NCBI GenBank assembly: GCA_038228695.1
Contig: JBBRPA010000014.1
Coordinates: forward strand, 1-64,000
Source of the DNA: DASVRZ01 sp038228695
GTDB lineage: Bacteria; Verrucomicrobiota; Verrucomicrobiia; Chthoniobacterales; DASVRZ01
Length of the DNA stretch: 64,000 bases
Reading direction: 5' to 3'
Shown: positions 51,622-60,830 of the stretch, one piece after another
Position numbering within the stretch: position 1 is the first letter of the stretch
Layout: every line of letters begins with the position of its first letter
Notes under the pieces: generated by a model
Told to the model about the DNA's origin: nothing
The model's input: only the letters and a program-made list of their open reading frames with translations
Databases searched by the model: none
Made by a program: the position numbers and the translations under genes

Positions 51622-53439
51622 CTAATTTCTGCCTTCGTCGGGGGTTGGTTTTTTCCGGGGATCATCCTTCCGGGAGCGATCGGTATTTTCACGACGCTGC
51701 GGTTGAGGTTGGACCTGTGGCCGTTGCTGCTGGCGTTCGGGCTGGCGCACCTCGCGTTGCTGACGGACCGTCTGTTCACGGCGTTGCTGTTGGACGGCTT
51801 CGTTGCGTTGTTGTGAGGCCTGCTCGCGGCGTTGTTGCTGGACTGCCTCGTTGCGTTGCTGAGAGGCCTGCTCGCGGCGTTGTTGCTGGACTGCCTCGTT
51901 GCGTTGTTGTGAGGCCTGCTCGCGGCGTTGTTGCTGGCCTGCTTGCTCACGCTGAGCGCGAACCCGATCGGATTGATCTCGTTGCTCGGCGGCGCGACGG
52001 GCGGCCTCTTGCCGCTGATCCTGCTCGCGGGCTGCATTGACTGGCTGGCGCTGGCGGGCAGCCTGCTCATTACTCGCTTGGGGAGCCGGAGTTTTTTTGC
52101 GAACTACCTCTGGAGCAGGTGGACGTGATTCCGTTTGCTGACGCTGTTGTGCCTGTTCCCGGGCGGCTTGCTGACGCTGCGCGGCTTCGTTGTTTTTCCG
52201 GGGTGCGTCCTGTTTCGGAGACGTTTGGCGCGGCACAGGTTGGGCAACGGCCGGTTTCGATTCGTTTTTTCCATTCTCAGGTTTGCGGAAAGGTTTGGGG
52301 TTGGCGGGATTGGCCGGGCGGTTTTCGGCAGGTTGAGATCCGCGATTTTGCTTCGCATTTTCGGTGGTTATAGGCTGGTTGGCTGTTGCCTTAACCGCAG
52401 GATTTTGCCCTTCACGTTTGTCCGGTTTTTGCTGTGGCTTGGCGGGACGCGCCAAGGCGGGCTGTGCCGCGACTGAATCGACCGGTTTCTGACGCGCTTC
52501 CGACCGCAAAGCCTGCTGAACGGACTCCTTGCGGTTTACCTGCGTGGGTTTGCGTCCTTTATTCTCGGCTTGAATTTTCGCCCGGGTTTTTGCCGCTAAT
52601 TTGGGATCGGAAACACCCGACCAGCCGTTTTCAGTCTGCACCTTGCCTAGGTTGGCGCGAACAATTTTCGGTTTGAGCGCATTTTTGACGGGGACCACGG
52701 AGGGCGCGAGAACGGACAGTCGGCCGTTTTGTTTCCGGGAGAAACGATTGTCGCGGGAGTTGTCGGGACGGCTGATGCGATCAAGTTTCAAACGCTCGAT
52801 CGGCCGGCGGCTTTGGCGGTTGATCCGGTCGTAATTGGGCCCGCCATTGTAAACGACGTTGTTTTGATAGGTGATGTTGGTGATGTTCGTCGTCTGGTTG
52901 ACGATGGTCACATTCTGCGACCGGTCGATGATGACTGGGCGCAAGGATGGGGAACCAAAGTCGTTGCAACGGGTGAAGCGGTAGTTGGATGGCCCGATAT
53001 CGTAGTCATAATCCACATCGCGCCCGATAGAAAAGCCGATGCTGACCACCGCGCGCGCGGGCAGGGGAGCCCAGCCCACGTAATCGTCATTCGAGCGCCA
53101 GCTCACCCAGGCCGGACCCCACTCGTAGCCCGGCACCCAAACCCAGCCGCGTCCACGAAATTGAGTCCAGCGTCCATAGTGATCAGTCGCCCAGCCGAAG
53201 GACTCGTAAGAGACCCAAGTCCAGCCGGCATCGGTGTAGGTCCAATAACCGTCGGTGTAGGGGCTCCAGTCGCTCGAGATCCCGTTTGGCTGCCAGCAAT
53301 ATCCGTAGCCATCGGCTTCAAACCAATCGCCGTCGTCCTGCAGCGAATCGTAAAAGTAACTCAGGGAAATCTCCGCTCGCGCCGACTGTGAGGCGGCAAC
53401 AGAGAGGAAAACAAACAAGGTGAATAGGAGCTTTTTCAT
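51622..53439 (-). CDS. exported DUF6600-type protein with long basic Gln/Arg-rich tail
   Basis: 605 residues. A signal peptide (about 1-22) is followed by a Trp/Tyr/Gly-rich domain (about 25-150: YGYCWQPNGISSDWSPYTDGYWTY, WTWVSYESFGWATDHYGRW, GRGWVWVPGYEWGPAWVSWR), typical of DUF6600 proteins. The rest is long, low in complexity and strongly charged, with Pro/Lys/Asn and then Gln/Arg/Ala repeats, including three 16-residue units coded by 51801-51944. Such proteins are seen in many Verrucomicrobia; a role in binding the envelope or nucleic acid is only a guess. Confidence 0.8.
   Translation of the reverse strand: MKKLLFTLFVFLSVAASQSARAEISLSYFYDSLQDDGDWFEADGYGYCWQPNGISSDWSPYTDGYWTYTDAGWTWVSYESFGWATDHYGRWTQFRGRGWVWVPGYEWGPAWVSWRSNDDYVGWAPLPARAVVSIGFSIGRDVDYDYDIGPSNYRFTRCNDFGSPSLRPVIIDRSQNVTIVNQTTNITNITYQNNVVYNGGPNYDRINRQSRRPIERLKLDRISRPDNSRDNRFSRKQNGRLSVLAPSVVPVKNALKPKIVRANLGKVQTENGWSGVSDPKLAAKTRAKIQAENKGRKPTQVNRKESVQQALRSEARQKPVDSVAAQPALARPAKPQQKPDKREGQNPAVKATANQPITTENAKQNRGSQPAENRPANPANPKPFRKPENGKNESKPAVAQPVPRQTSPKQDAPRKNNEAAQRQQAAREQAQQRQQTESRPPAPEVVRKKTPAPQASNEQAARQRQPVNAAREQDQRQEAARRAAEQRDQSDRVRAQREQAGQQQRREQASQQRNEAVQQQRREQASQQRNEAVQQQRREQASQQRNEAVQQQRREQTVRQQREVRQPERQQQRPQVQPQPQRRENTDRSRKDDPRKKPTPDEGRN
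51801..51944. repeat. three tandem 48-bp direct repeats inside the DUF6600 gene
   Basis: Units start at 51801, 51849 and 51897 and are nearly identical. Each codes for the 16 residues RREQASQQRNEAVQQQ (in phase). The exact 48-base spacing and the near-identity suggest recent expansion by slippage or recombination; copy number may vary between strains. It lies entirely within the coding region and is not a CRISPR. Confidence 0.85.
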
Positions 53440-53548
53440 GGAATAGGTGTGATAGAATTACGAAATGAATCGACTCCCTGCGTGTTTGGTTATTCAACCG
53501 AATTTCGATTGCTTGCGCGGCCCGTTCGCCTAAATACAGACTTTCCAC

Positions 53549-55207
53549 ATGCAAACGATCGTTATTGGCCACAAGAATCCGGACATGGATTCCATCTGCT
53601 CTGCGCTAGCCTACGCAGATCTGAAGTTGCGGATGGGAGTGGATGACGTGGTGGCTGGGCGGGCCGGTAACACCAACGAACGCATCGATTACGTCCTCGC
53701 CCGGTTTGGTTGCGAACCGCCAACCTTTTTCTCCGATGTCTCGCCCAGAGTTGCCGATGTGATGGCGCGGAATGTCATTTCCGTCTCCGAAAACGCCTCG
53801 GTTTATCAGGCCGTCAACTCAATCGAAAAGAAGCATCTCCGTGGACTGCCGGTGATCGACGGCGAGGGACGCTGCATCGGCCTTCTTTCCGGTTTTCAAA
53901 TCAGCCACTACCTGTTTCCGCCGCGTGAGGAATCGTCCTCGAGCCGGATCGTGCAAGGCTCACTGGGCGACATGATTCAGTCGTTCGACGGAAAGGTCGC
54001 CGTCGGAGAAGTGAACGACGCCGAGGCCGAATATTTCCTGATGGTCGCCGCGATGAGCGCCACCTCGTTTCTCGAGCGCCTGAAATCCTATCGCGGTCAT
54101 CGCATCGTCCTGATCGTGGGCGATCGGCACGAGGTGCAGAAAATGGCCATTGCCGAAGGGGTAGCGGCGATTGTGGTTACCGGTTCCTGCATTATTCCGG
54201 AGGAGGTGGTTGAAGCTGCTACTGCGAAAGGCGTGGTGCTGATCAATTCGAACTACGACACCGCTACCACGCTGCTCCTAGCGCGCGGCGGCGTTCGGGT
54301 CACGCGTATGCTTGACCGGAATTTCCAGAGTCTCTCGCCCGAAATGCCGCTCAAGCGGGCTCGGGAAATCGTCACGCCAAGTAACGCCTTCGTTTTTCCG
54401 GTGCTCGATCACGACGGGCGAATGGTCGGGATTTTTTCAAAGAGCGATTTCTTAAAACCCGTCCTGCGCCAGCTCATCCTCGTGGATCATAATGAAATGT
54501 CCCAGGCCGTCCAAGGAGCCGGGGACGTGCCGGTTGTTGAAGTAATCGACCATCACCGCTTAGGAAGTTTTCAGACCAATGCGCCGATTCTTTTCTGGAA
54601 CAGTCCGGTTGGCTCCACCTGCACGCTGGTCGCGCAAAGTTTTCACTCCTGCGGAATCACTATTCCTCCTAACATCGCGGGATTAATGATGGCGGGCATT
54701 ATTTCCGACACACTGAATCTAACCTCGCCAACCGCCACCGCCGCCGACCGTGCGATCCTAGCTGAACTCGCGCAAATTGTCGGTGTTACGCCCGCAGACC
54801 TAGCCGATGAGATATTTTCAGTTGGTTCGCCGCTCCGCTCGCTCAGCGTCGAAAAAATCATCCACGCCGACAGCAAGGAATATGTTGAGAACGGGCAGCG
54901 CTTCAGCGTAGCGCAGATCGAAGAACTGAACCTAGACCTACTTGCCGACAAGCAGCCAGATCTCATTTCTGCATTGAGCGCGGACTACAGGAAAAAAAGC
55001 CTCCTTTTTGCCTGCCTACTTGTCACCGACATTAACACCCAGCGATCTGTTCTACTGGTTTGCGGGCAGGCTGGATTTCTCGCCGCGATCGACTTTCCAC
55101 AGATTGGCGACCATGCTTGGCGGCTTGATGGGATCGTTTCGCGCAAGAAACAACTCCTGCCTTACCTTCTGCAATGTCTGCACCGGATGGAACCGGCCAA
55201 GGCATGA
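53549..55207 (+). CDS. putative manganese-dependent inorganic pyrophosphatase with CBS and DRTGG domains
   Basis: 552 residues. N-terminal DHH phosphoesterase part (VIGHKNPDMDSICSALAYADL) is split by an insert: a CBS motif (SDVMARNVISVSENASVYQAVNSIEKKHLRGLPVIDGEGRCIGLLSG), a DRTGG-like domain, and a second CBS motif (VLDHDGRMVGIFSKSDFLKPV). The DHH core then resumes with VVEVIDHHRLGSFQT and the DHHA2 part. This is the CBS-PPase type, which hydrolyses pyrophosphate and is usually controlled by adenine nucleotides. Its stop overlaps the start of an ABC permease by 4 bases. Confidence 0.92.
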   Translation: MQTIVIGHKNPDMDSICSALAYADLKLRMGVDDVVAGRAGNTNERIDYVLARFGCEPPTFFSDVSPRVADVMARNVISVSENASVYQAVNSIEKKHLRGLPVIDGEGRCIGLLSGFQISHYLFPPREESSSSRIVQGSLGDMIQSFDGKVAVGEVNDAEAEYFLMVAAMSATSFLERLKSYRGHRIVLIVGDRHEVQKMAIAEGVAAIVVTGSCIIPEEVVEAATAKGVVLINSNYDTATTLLLARGGVRVTRMLDRNFQSLSPEMPLKRAREIVTPSNAFVFPVLDHDGRMVGIFSKSDFLKPVLRQLILVDHNEMSQAVQGAGDVPVVEVIDHHRLGSFQTNAPILFWNSPVGSTCTLVAQSFHSCGITIPPNIAGLMMAGIISDTLNLTSPTATAADRAILAELAQIVGVTPADLADEIFSVGSPLRSLSVEKIIHADSKEYVENGQRFSVAQIEELNLDLLADKQPDLISALSADYRKKSLLFACLLVTDINTQRSVLLVCGQAGFLAAIDFPQIGDHAWRLDGIVSRKKQLLPYLLQCLHRMEPAKA

Positions 55208-55980
55208 ACTGGCTCTGGGAAAAAGATAATCGACCCGTTCCCGGCGTGGTCATGGCCGTGAATTTTCTCGCCGGACTGCTTCTGCTAAGTGGGATTTTCT
55301 ACTATTCCTTTCAGCAAAGCCTGACCGCCTGGCAGGGGGACGTCTTGGTTCGCTACCGCGCGATTTTCTGGAAAGGCTGGTGCCTCACGATTGGAATTTC
55401 GGCGCTCTCGCTCGTTGCTAGCACGGTGCTCGGTTTTCTTTGGGCACTAGCGGGGCGTTCCGCTTTTCTTCCGTTGCGAGCGGTGGCCAAATTGTGTGTC
55501 GAGCTCATCCGCGGCACGCCGCTCCTTGCCCAGATTTACATTTTTTTCTACGTCATAGCTAACGCGTTCCAACTCGAAAACCGATTCGTCGTCGGCATTC
55601 TCACCCTTTCCATTTTCAGCGCAGCCTACATTGCGGAGGTGTTCCGCGCCGGGATTGAGAGCATCGGAAAATCGCAACTCGAGTCCGCCCGCGCCATCGG
55701 GCTCAACCGCTGGCAAACCTATCGGTATATCATCATTCCGCAGGCCATCCGCGTGACTCTGCCTCCGCTCGCCGGTCAGTTCGCGTCGATCATCAAAGAC
55801 TCATCGCTTCTTTCCACCGTTGCGCTGATCGAGTTCACCAAAAGCGCCGCCGATGTCGCCTCGTTGACTTATTCGAATCTCGAATGCTACCTGATGCTGG
55901 CGCCCGGTTACCTCATTCTCACTTTGCCGATTTCGCTCTGGACGCGATGGCTAGAAAAGAAACATCGCTATGAAACTTAA
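55204..55980 (+). CDS. amino acid ABC transporter permease
   Basis: 258 residues from ATG 55204 (overlaps the pyrophosphatase stop). About five membrane segments; polar amino acid permease motifs ELIRGTPLLAQIYIFFYV, FSAAYIAEVFRAGIESI and GKSQLESARAIGLNRWQTYRYIIIPQAIRVTLPPLAGQF. Amino acid import of glutamine/glutamate/His type is expected. The binding protein is not in this window, so it must be elsewhere or the specificity is supplied by another one. Overlaps the next gene by 11 bases. Confidence 0.92.
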   Translation: MNWLWEKDNRPVPGVVMAVNFLAGLLLLSGIFYYSFQQSLTAWQGDVLVRYRAIFWKGWCLTIGISALSLVASTVLGFLWALAGRSAFLPLRAVAKLCVELIRGTPLLAQIYIFFYVIANAFQLENRFVVGILTLSIFSAAYIAEVFRAGIESIGKSQLESARAIGLNRWQTYRYIIIPQAIRVTLPPLAGQFASIIKDSSLLSTVALIEFTKSAADVASLTYSNLECYLMLAPGYLILTLPISLWTRWLEKKHRYET

Positions 55981-56701
55981 GCTTGCCGGTCTTGGGAAAC
56001 AATTTGGCGAGCATCACGTTCTTTCCGATGTTAGCATTCACTTTGCCGACATCCATTCGCTTGCGCTGATCGGTCCTTCCGGGGGTGGAAAATCGACCCT
56101 GCTCCGGATTCTTGCCGGACTCGAGTTTCCGACGAGCGGTTCTGTCGAAATCGATGGTCGCAAGCTCGTTTTCGAGGAGGACGAGTTGCACGGCTACCGG
56201 AAAACGATCGGAACGGTGTTTCAGGCTTACAATCTTTTTCCGCACCTCACCGCGCTCGAAAATATCACCCTCCCGCTCGAAAAAGTACATGGACTGACTC
56301 CCGCGGAATCTCGAGCCACGGCGATGGATTTTCTCGCGCGTTTTCAACTGGAAAAACACGCCTACAAACGTCCCGCTGAACTCTCCGGCGGCCAGCGTCA
56401 GCGAGTCGCCATTGCCCGAGCGGTTTCGATTAAACCCAAACTTTTATTCTTTGACGAACCTACCTCCGCGCTCGATCCGGAGATGACGGCCGAGGTCTTA
56501 GAAATGATCGAAGAACTGCGCGACGAGGGGCGCGATTTTATCCTCGTGACGCACGAAATGGGCTTTGCCCGGAAGGTCGGTGACGAGGTCGCTTTTCTGG
56601 CGGAAGGCCGGATCGTCGAATACAATTCCGGGGAAAAGTTTTTTTCGAATCCGCAAACGCCGCAACTCCAGCAATTCCTTGGGAGAATTCTGAAATACTA
56701 A
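55970..56701 (+). CDS. amino acid ABC transporter ATPase (GlnQ-like)
   Basis: 243 residues. Walker A GPSGGGKSTLLRILAG, FQAYNLFPHLTALENI, signature LSGGQRQRVAIARAV, Walker B LLFFDEPTSALDPEM, and H-loop ILVTHEMGFARKV are intact. Forms the import engine with the preceding permease. It starts inside the permease gene and its stop overlaps by 4 bases the convergent TPR gene. Confidence 0.95.
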   Translation: MKLKLAGLGKQFGEHHVLSDVSIHFADIHSLALIGPSGGGKSTLLRILAGLEFPTSGSVEIDGRKLVFEEDELHGYRKTIGTVFQAYNLFPHLTALENITLPLEKVHGLTPAESRATAMDFLARFQLEKHAYKRPAELSGGQRQRVAIARAVSIKPKLLFFDEPTSALDPEMTAEVLEMIEELRDEGRDFILVTHEMGFARKVGDEVAFLAEGRIVEYNSGEKFFSNPQTPQLQQFLGRILKY

Positions 56702-57594
56702 CTGCTTGCCGTCTCCGGGTGCCCAGATTCGTTCCGGTCGGCAACTTGGTGAAGGCGTTGATCCAGTTCTTGCTCCAATTCTTCTGCCTTGCGGGACTTG
56801 CCGGTCTGCCGCAGAAAATCCGCATAATTGCGCAAGACGATAGCGTATTCGTCCCAATCGGTGCGCGCCTGCTTCCCGAGCACTTCGAGGGCATCGCGAT
56901 AGTAGCCTCCAGCCTTCTTCCAGTTTTGCAGGGAATGATAGACCACTGCGAGGTTACTGTAAGATTGGGCCACGTCGGGATGATTCTCACCGTAGGCTTT
57001 TTGACGCAGGCCCAGCGCCCGCATGTTCATCACTTCCGCCATTTCGAAATCCTTCTGCGCGATGTATAGCGCCCCGAGATTGTTCAACATCGCGGCGACT
57101 TCCGGATGATCCACGCCTCGCACGCGCTCATATATTTCCAGCGCCTTATGGTAATGGGTTTCGGCCAGTTCCATTTTCTCCATCGCTTTGTAGCTCATGG
57201 CCAGATTGTTATGGATCGTCGCGACTTCACACGCATCGACCCCATTACCTTCGCTCGAGAGGCGCAGAGCCTCCTCGTAGAATTTGCAGGCGGCAACGGG
57301 TTGGCCGAGCGAGTCGTAGATTGCACCGATCTCGTGCGCAATTCGGTAGTAGCCAACCGTGTCGCTGGCGAAATCTTCGATTACCCGGAGGGATTCTTGA
57401 TAGAGCGCGAGGGTCTTATCGATCTGCCCAGCCTCGCGATAGAGGTCCCCCAGCACGATCATCTGGCTGGCGATCTGCGGATTTTCCGGAATGGGCAAAT
57501 CCCGGGCTAGGGCCAGTGCGGTTTCTGCCTCCTGAATAGAGTGAGCCAGTGGGGTTCCGGCGGCAAGTGATGGGGCTTCGGTCGTCTCTGTCAC
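56698..57594 (-). CDS. TPR (kinesin-light-chain-like) repeat protein
   Basis: 298 residues with about six 42-residue tetratricopeptide units; the most regular are EVATIHNNLAMSYKAMEKMELAETHYHKALEIYERVRG, EVAAMLNNLGALYIAQKDFEMAEVMNMRALGLRQKA and DVAQSYSNLAVVYHSLQNWKKAGGYYRDALEVL. No signal peptide or membrane segment, so cytoplasmic. A scaffold role is likely; partners unknown. Confidence 0.88.
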   Translation of the reverse strand: MTETTEAPSLAAGTPLAHSIQEAETALALARDLPIPENPQIASQMIVLGDLYREAGQIDKTLALYQESLRVIEDFASDTVGYYRIAHEIGAIYDSLGQPVAACKFYEEALRLSSEGNGVDACEVATIHNNLAMSYKAMEKMELAETHYHKALEIYERVRGVDHPEVAAMLNNLGALYIAQKDFEMAEVMNMRALGLRQKAYGENHPDVAQSYSNLAVVYHSLQNWKKAGGYYRDALEVLGKQARTDWDEYAIVLRNYADFLRQTGKSRKAEELEQELDQRLHQVADRNESGHPETASS

Positions 57595-57692
57595 AGTTCC
57601 TCGAATCTATGCCGACTTTCTCATTCGTGAAGTTTATTTTTGAGGATCAATTCAGTTTGTCACTTATTTTCGTTCAATGATACCATTTCGCA

Positions 57693-58964
57693 GTGACTCC
57701 GCTTCCACCCCGATTTTCTGAGGCGTGCCGGTTTTGGTTGCTTCTCGGGTGCATTAGTTTCGGTGGCCCGGCTGGGCAAATCGCCCTGATGCATCGCGCT
57801 TTGGTCGAAGAGCGGAAATGGATCAGCGAGGGGCAATTTCTCCACGCTCTGAACTTTTGCATGCTGCTGCCGGGACCGGAGGCGCAGCAACTAGCGATCT
57901 ATCTTGGCTGGCTATTGCACCGGACTTGGGGCGGGATCGTCGCGGGGGTCCTATTTGTTCTGCCTTCGGCTTTGCTGCTCTGGGCGCTCAGCCTCGTTTA
58001 CATGTTGCATGGCGAGACCCGCTGGCTCGCGGGTGTCTTCCTCGGATTGAAACCGGCGGTGGTCGCCATTATTTTCAGTGCAGCCTGGCGGCTCGGCAAG
58101 AAAACTCTGCGCACCTCGTGGTCGTGGGCGTTCGCCGGTTTTGCTTTGCTCGCACTGCAAATCCTCCATGCGCCTTTTCCTCTCCTGGTTCTCCTCGCGG
58201 GAGCGGCGGGTCTCGTCTGGCCACGGCATTTCCCGCCAGTTCATCCGCCAACCGCCGGGGAAACGATTGGGGCTGGCGCAGAGGTGCGCCAAAGTTGGGG
58301 GCGCGTGTTTCGGGTTCTAGCCACGGGGCTGATTCTTTGGTGGCTGCCCGTTTTCGCAGTGAGCTTTTGGCTGGGAAACCAGAGCACGCTGGTGCAAATG
58401 AGTTGGTTCTTCAGCAAAGCGGCCATGGTCACCTTTGGCGGGGCTTATGCGGTCCTGCCGTATGTCTCGCAACAGGCGGTGGAGACGTTCCATTGGCTTG
58501 CTCCCGGCCAGATGCTCGACGGGCTCGGTCTTGCCGAAACCACCCCAGGTCCGCTTATCATGGTGCTGCAATTTGTCGGGTTCGTTGGCGCATGGCAGCA
58601 TCCCGGCGCGCTGTCGCCGCTCTGGTCGGCCACGCTCGGGGCGGCGCTGACCACTTGGGTGACGTTCGTCCCGTGCTTCCTCTGGATTTTTCTCGGTGCG
58701 CCCTCCGTGGAAAGGCTGCGTGGGCAGGAGCGTTTCGCCGCCGCCCTTTCCGCGATCACCTCGGCCGTGGTCGGCGTCATGGCCAGCCTAGCAGTCTGGT
58801 TCGCGTGGCACGTTGTCCTGCCAGATGGGAGCAATATCGACGCGTTGGCGGCCATCCTCGCTCTGGCTGCGTTCATTGCCCTCCAGAGGTTCCGCGTCAG
58901 CGTCCTGCTCGTCGTTCTCGCCGCCGCTGCGGCGGGACTGATCCGTGCGCTCGTCGCGGGTTAG
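57693..58964 (+). CDS. chrA: chromate transporter (ChrA family)
   Basis: 423 residues, the long form with two homologous halves. Each half starts with a GGxAxQ/GGAxA motif: SFGGPAGQIALMHRALVEERKWISEGQFLHALNFCMLLPGPEAQQLAIYLGW and FGGAYAVLPYVSQQAVETFHWLAPGQMLDGLGLAETTPGPLIMVLQFVGF. About ten membrane segments. Exports chromate (and perhaps sulfate-like anions); a resistance role is known for the family. The start codon may be GTG at 57693. It converges with pyk by a 4-base overlap. Confidence 0.92.
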   Translation: MTPLPPRFSEACRFWLLLGCISFGGPAGQIALMHRALVEERKWISEGQFLHALNFCMLLPGPEAQQLAIYLGWLLHRTWGGIVAGVLFVLPSALLLWALSLVYMLHGETRWLAGVFLGLKPAVVAIIFSAAWRLGKKTLRTSWSWAFAGFALLALQILHAPFPLLVLLAGAAGLVWPRHFPPVHPPTAGETIGAGAEVRQSWGRVFRVLATGLILWWLPVFAVSFWLGNQSTLVQMSWFFSKAAMVTFGGAYAVLPYVSQQAVETFHWLAPGQMLDGLGLAETTPGPLIMVLQFVGFVGAWQHPGALSPLWSATLGAALTTWVTFVPCFLWIFLGAPSVERLRGQERFAAALSAITSAVVGVMASLAVWFAWHVVLPDGSNIDALAAILALAAFIALQRFRVSVLLVVLAAAAAGLIRALVAG

Positions 58965-60409
58965 TTCATCGTCGCCGGAACGCGCTCGACTTTGATCAAG
59001 TTCGTCGTGCCCTTCCGGTTATAGGGCGTGCCAGCGGTGATCACGATCACGTCACCCTGGGCGGCGCCGTAAAGTTCCACGCTTTTGCTGATGGCCATGC
59101 TGACGAGTTGGTTTGTTCCGTGAATTTCTTCGGTCAGGACACTCTCGACTCCCCAACAGAGGCATAATTTCCGCGCAATCGCTGGGTTCGAAACAATGGC
59201 TATGATCGGGATATTTGCCCGATGGCAGGCAACCCGGTGAGCAGTCAAACCTGAGAAAGTGGCCGTAACAATCACCTTGGCGGCCAGCGTCCGGGAGATC
59301 ATCTGCGCGGCATGCCCCACGCAAGACTCCAGATCCGCAATAAGCTCCAGCGGGCTGAGCGGGGCAACCTCGCTCCGTTCCAGCGCGCCCTCCACGCGGA
59401 GCGCGATCTCCGACATCGTCGCGATCGACTCCGCAGGATATTGTCCCGCGGCGGATTCCGCCGAGAGCATCAGCGCGTCAGTCCCATCGAGAATCGCGTT
59501 GGCCACGTCCGCCGCCTCGGCCCGGGTGGGTTTGTGGGAGGTGATCATTGATTCCAGCATTTGCGTAGCGGTGATCACCGGCGTGGAAATTTGGCGGCAG
59601 ACATCGATGATAGTTTTTTGAGCAAGCGGCACGTCGGAAAAACTCACCTCCAAAGCGAGATCACCCCTTGCCACCATCACGCCGTCCGAGGCCCGGGCGA
59701 TGGCTTTGATGTCGTCGAGTGAGCTTTTATTTTCGATCTTGGCGACGATGCCAATCTTGCTGCCCGCCGCTCGGAGATGTTGGCGCAATTGCAGAACGTC
59801 ATCCGCCGTTTGCACAAACGACAGAGCTAGAAAATCGAACTGATTCGCAATGGCAAAATCCACATCAGCGAAATCCTTTTGCGTGAGCGCCGGGAGACTC
59901 ACCCGCACCCCGGGGAGATTGATGCCCTTGTTATCCTTCAACAGTCCACCCCGCGTTACCGTCGCGGCGATCTGACCGTCCGGGGTGATTCCCAGCACTT
60001 GCAATTCCAAGTTCCCGTCATCCAGCAACACGAGATCCCCCGGTTTCACATCCGCCGCCATGCCTGTGTGCGACACCGGGATGGCGTCCGGCACATAATG
60101 GGTCGCCCCAGGCGCCAAGGTCACGGCGGAGTCCTTTTGCAATGTGATCGAACCGCCAGGAAAACGGCCCACCCGAATGCGCGGCCCGCGCAAATCTCCG
60201 AGAATGGCAACCGGCACCTTTAACTCCGCCGAAAGCCGCCGGACCCGCTCTAGCACGGGCATTAACTGATCGTGTATCGCATGGGAGAAATTGATCCGAA
60301 CCACGTCCATCCCCGCCAGCAACATCGCTCGAAGGGTCGTTTCATCGCTGCTGGCCGGTCCCAATGTAGCTACAATCTTGGTTTTTTTCTTCGGTCGCAA
60401 TGCATTCAT
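58961..60409 (-). CDS. pyk: pyruvate kinase
   Basis: 482 residues. Last step of glycolysis: PEP + ADP to pyruvate + ATP. Motifs: TKIVATLGPASSDETTLRAMLLAGMDVVRINFSHA, KIENKSSLDDIKAIARASDGVMVARGDLALEV, QMLESMITSHKPTRAEAADVANAILDGTDALMLSAESAAGQYP. The C-terminal regulatory domain is complete. Normal length; no neighbouring gene of the same pathway. Confidence 0.96.
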   Translation of the reverse strand: MNALRPKKKTKIVATLGPASSDETTLRAMLLAGMDVVRINFSHAIHDQLMPVLERVRRLSAELKVPVAILGDLRGPRIRVGRFPGGSITLQKDSAVTLAPGATHYVPDAIPVSHTGMAADVKPGDLVLLDDGNLELQVLGITPDGQIAATVTRGGLLKDNKGINLPGVRVSLPALTQKDFADVDFAIANQFDFLALSFVQTADDVLQLRQHLRAAGSKIGIVAKIENKSSLDDIKAIARASDGVMVARGDLALEVSFSDVPLAQKTIIDVCRQISTPVITATQMLESMITSHKPTRAEAADVANAILDGTDALMLSAESAAGQYPAESIATMSEIALRVEGALERSEVAPLSPLELIADLESCVGHAAQMISRTLAAKVIVTATFSGLTAHRVACHRANIPIIAIVSNPAIARKLCLCWGVESVLTEEIHGTNQLVSMAISKSVELYGAAQGDVIVITAGTPYNRKGTTNLIKVERVPATMN

Positions 60410-60572
60410 AAATCCTAGTTTCCCTCGTTGACGCCTCTTGCATAGACAAAATCTCGGATTAGAAAAGCTTCAATTCCCGAAACCTCCGAAACTGTTCCAT
60501 ACGCGGGTCCCAGCTTTTCCTTTCGGAAAAACCCTCGACAAAACTGCCTGCCTCGCCTGACTCTTTCCCAGG

Positions 60573-60809
60573 ATGTCTTCCGACCCAGCCTATCTCACTC
60601 TCGCCACAGCACTGGAAACCCGACTCGCTCTCATCGCCGACCGAGATTGGGTTACCCGGGATAGCGCTAGCCATCTCGCTGCGCTTCAGGAAATTTCCGA
60701 AAAAATCGAGACCCTCGCTGCCGAACTACCGCGTCCGGTTAACGGCGAGTTCGCCCATTTCCTCGAACGCCGCAGCTACGACAAGGCACTAGCTTGGATT
60801 CGCGGTTAG
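60573..60809 (+). CDS. small conserved-looking hypothetical protein
   Basis: 78 residues, mostly helical, acidic, with LATALETRLALIADRDWVTRDSASHLAALQEISEKIETLAAELP and a C-terminal HFLERRSYDKALAWIRG. I do not recognise a domain. No signal peptide. The codon use resembles its neighbours, and the stop is 21 bases from the convergent sod gene. An overlapping minus-strand frame (60459-60674) is judged a shadow. Confidence 0.6.
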   Translation: MSSDPAYLTLATALETRLALIADRDWVTRDSASHLAALQEISEKIETLAAELPRPVNGEFAHFLERRSYDKALAWIRG

Positions 60810-60830
60810 ATTTTTCGCACCCGCACCGGA

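Noticed and set aside
51801..51944. CRISPR-like array
   Set aside because: Three contiguous 48-base units without spacers, in frame within a coding gene; no cas genes nearby.
57818..59167. 449-residue frame on the plus strand
   Set aside because: A shifted-frame shadow of chrA that runs into pyk antisense; no domain or start signal.
60459..60674. 71-residue minus-strand frame overlapping the small gene at 60573-60809
   Set aside because: Low similarity to any style of protein; the plus-strand frame has better codon use and a clean start and stop.
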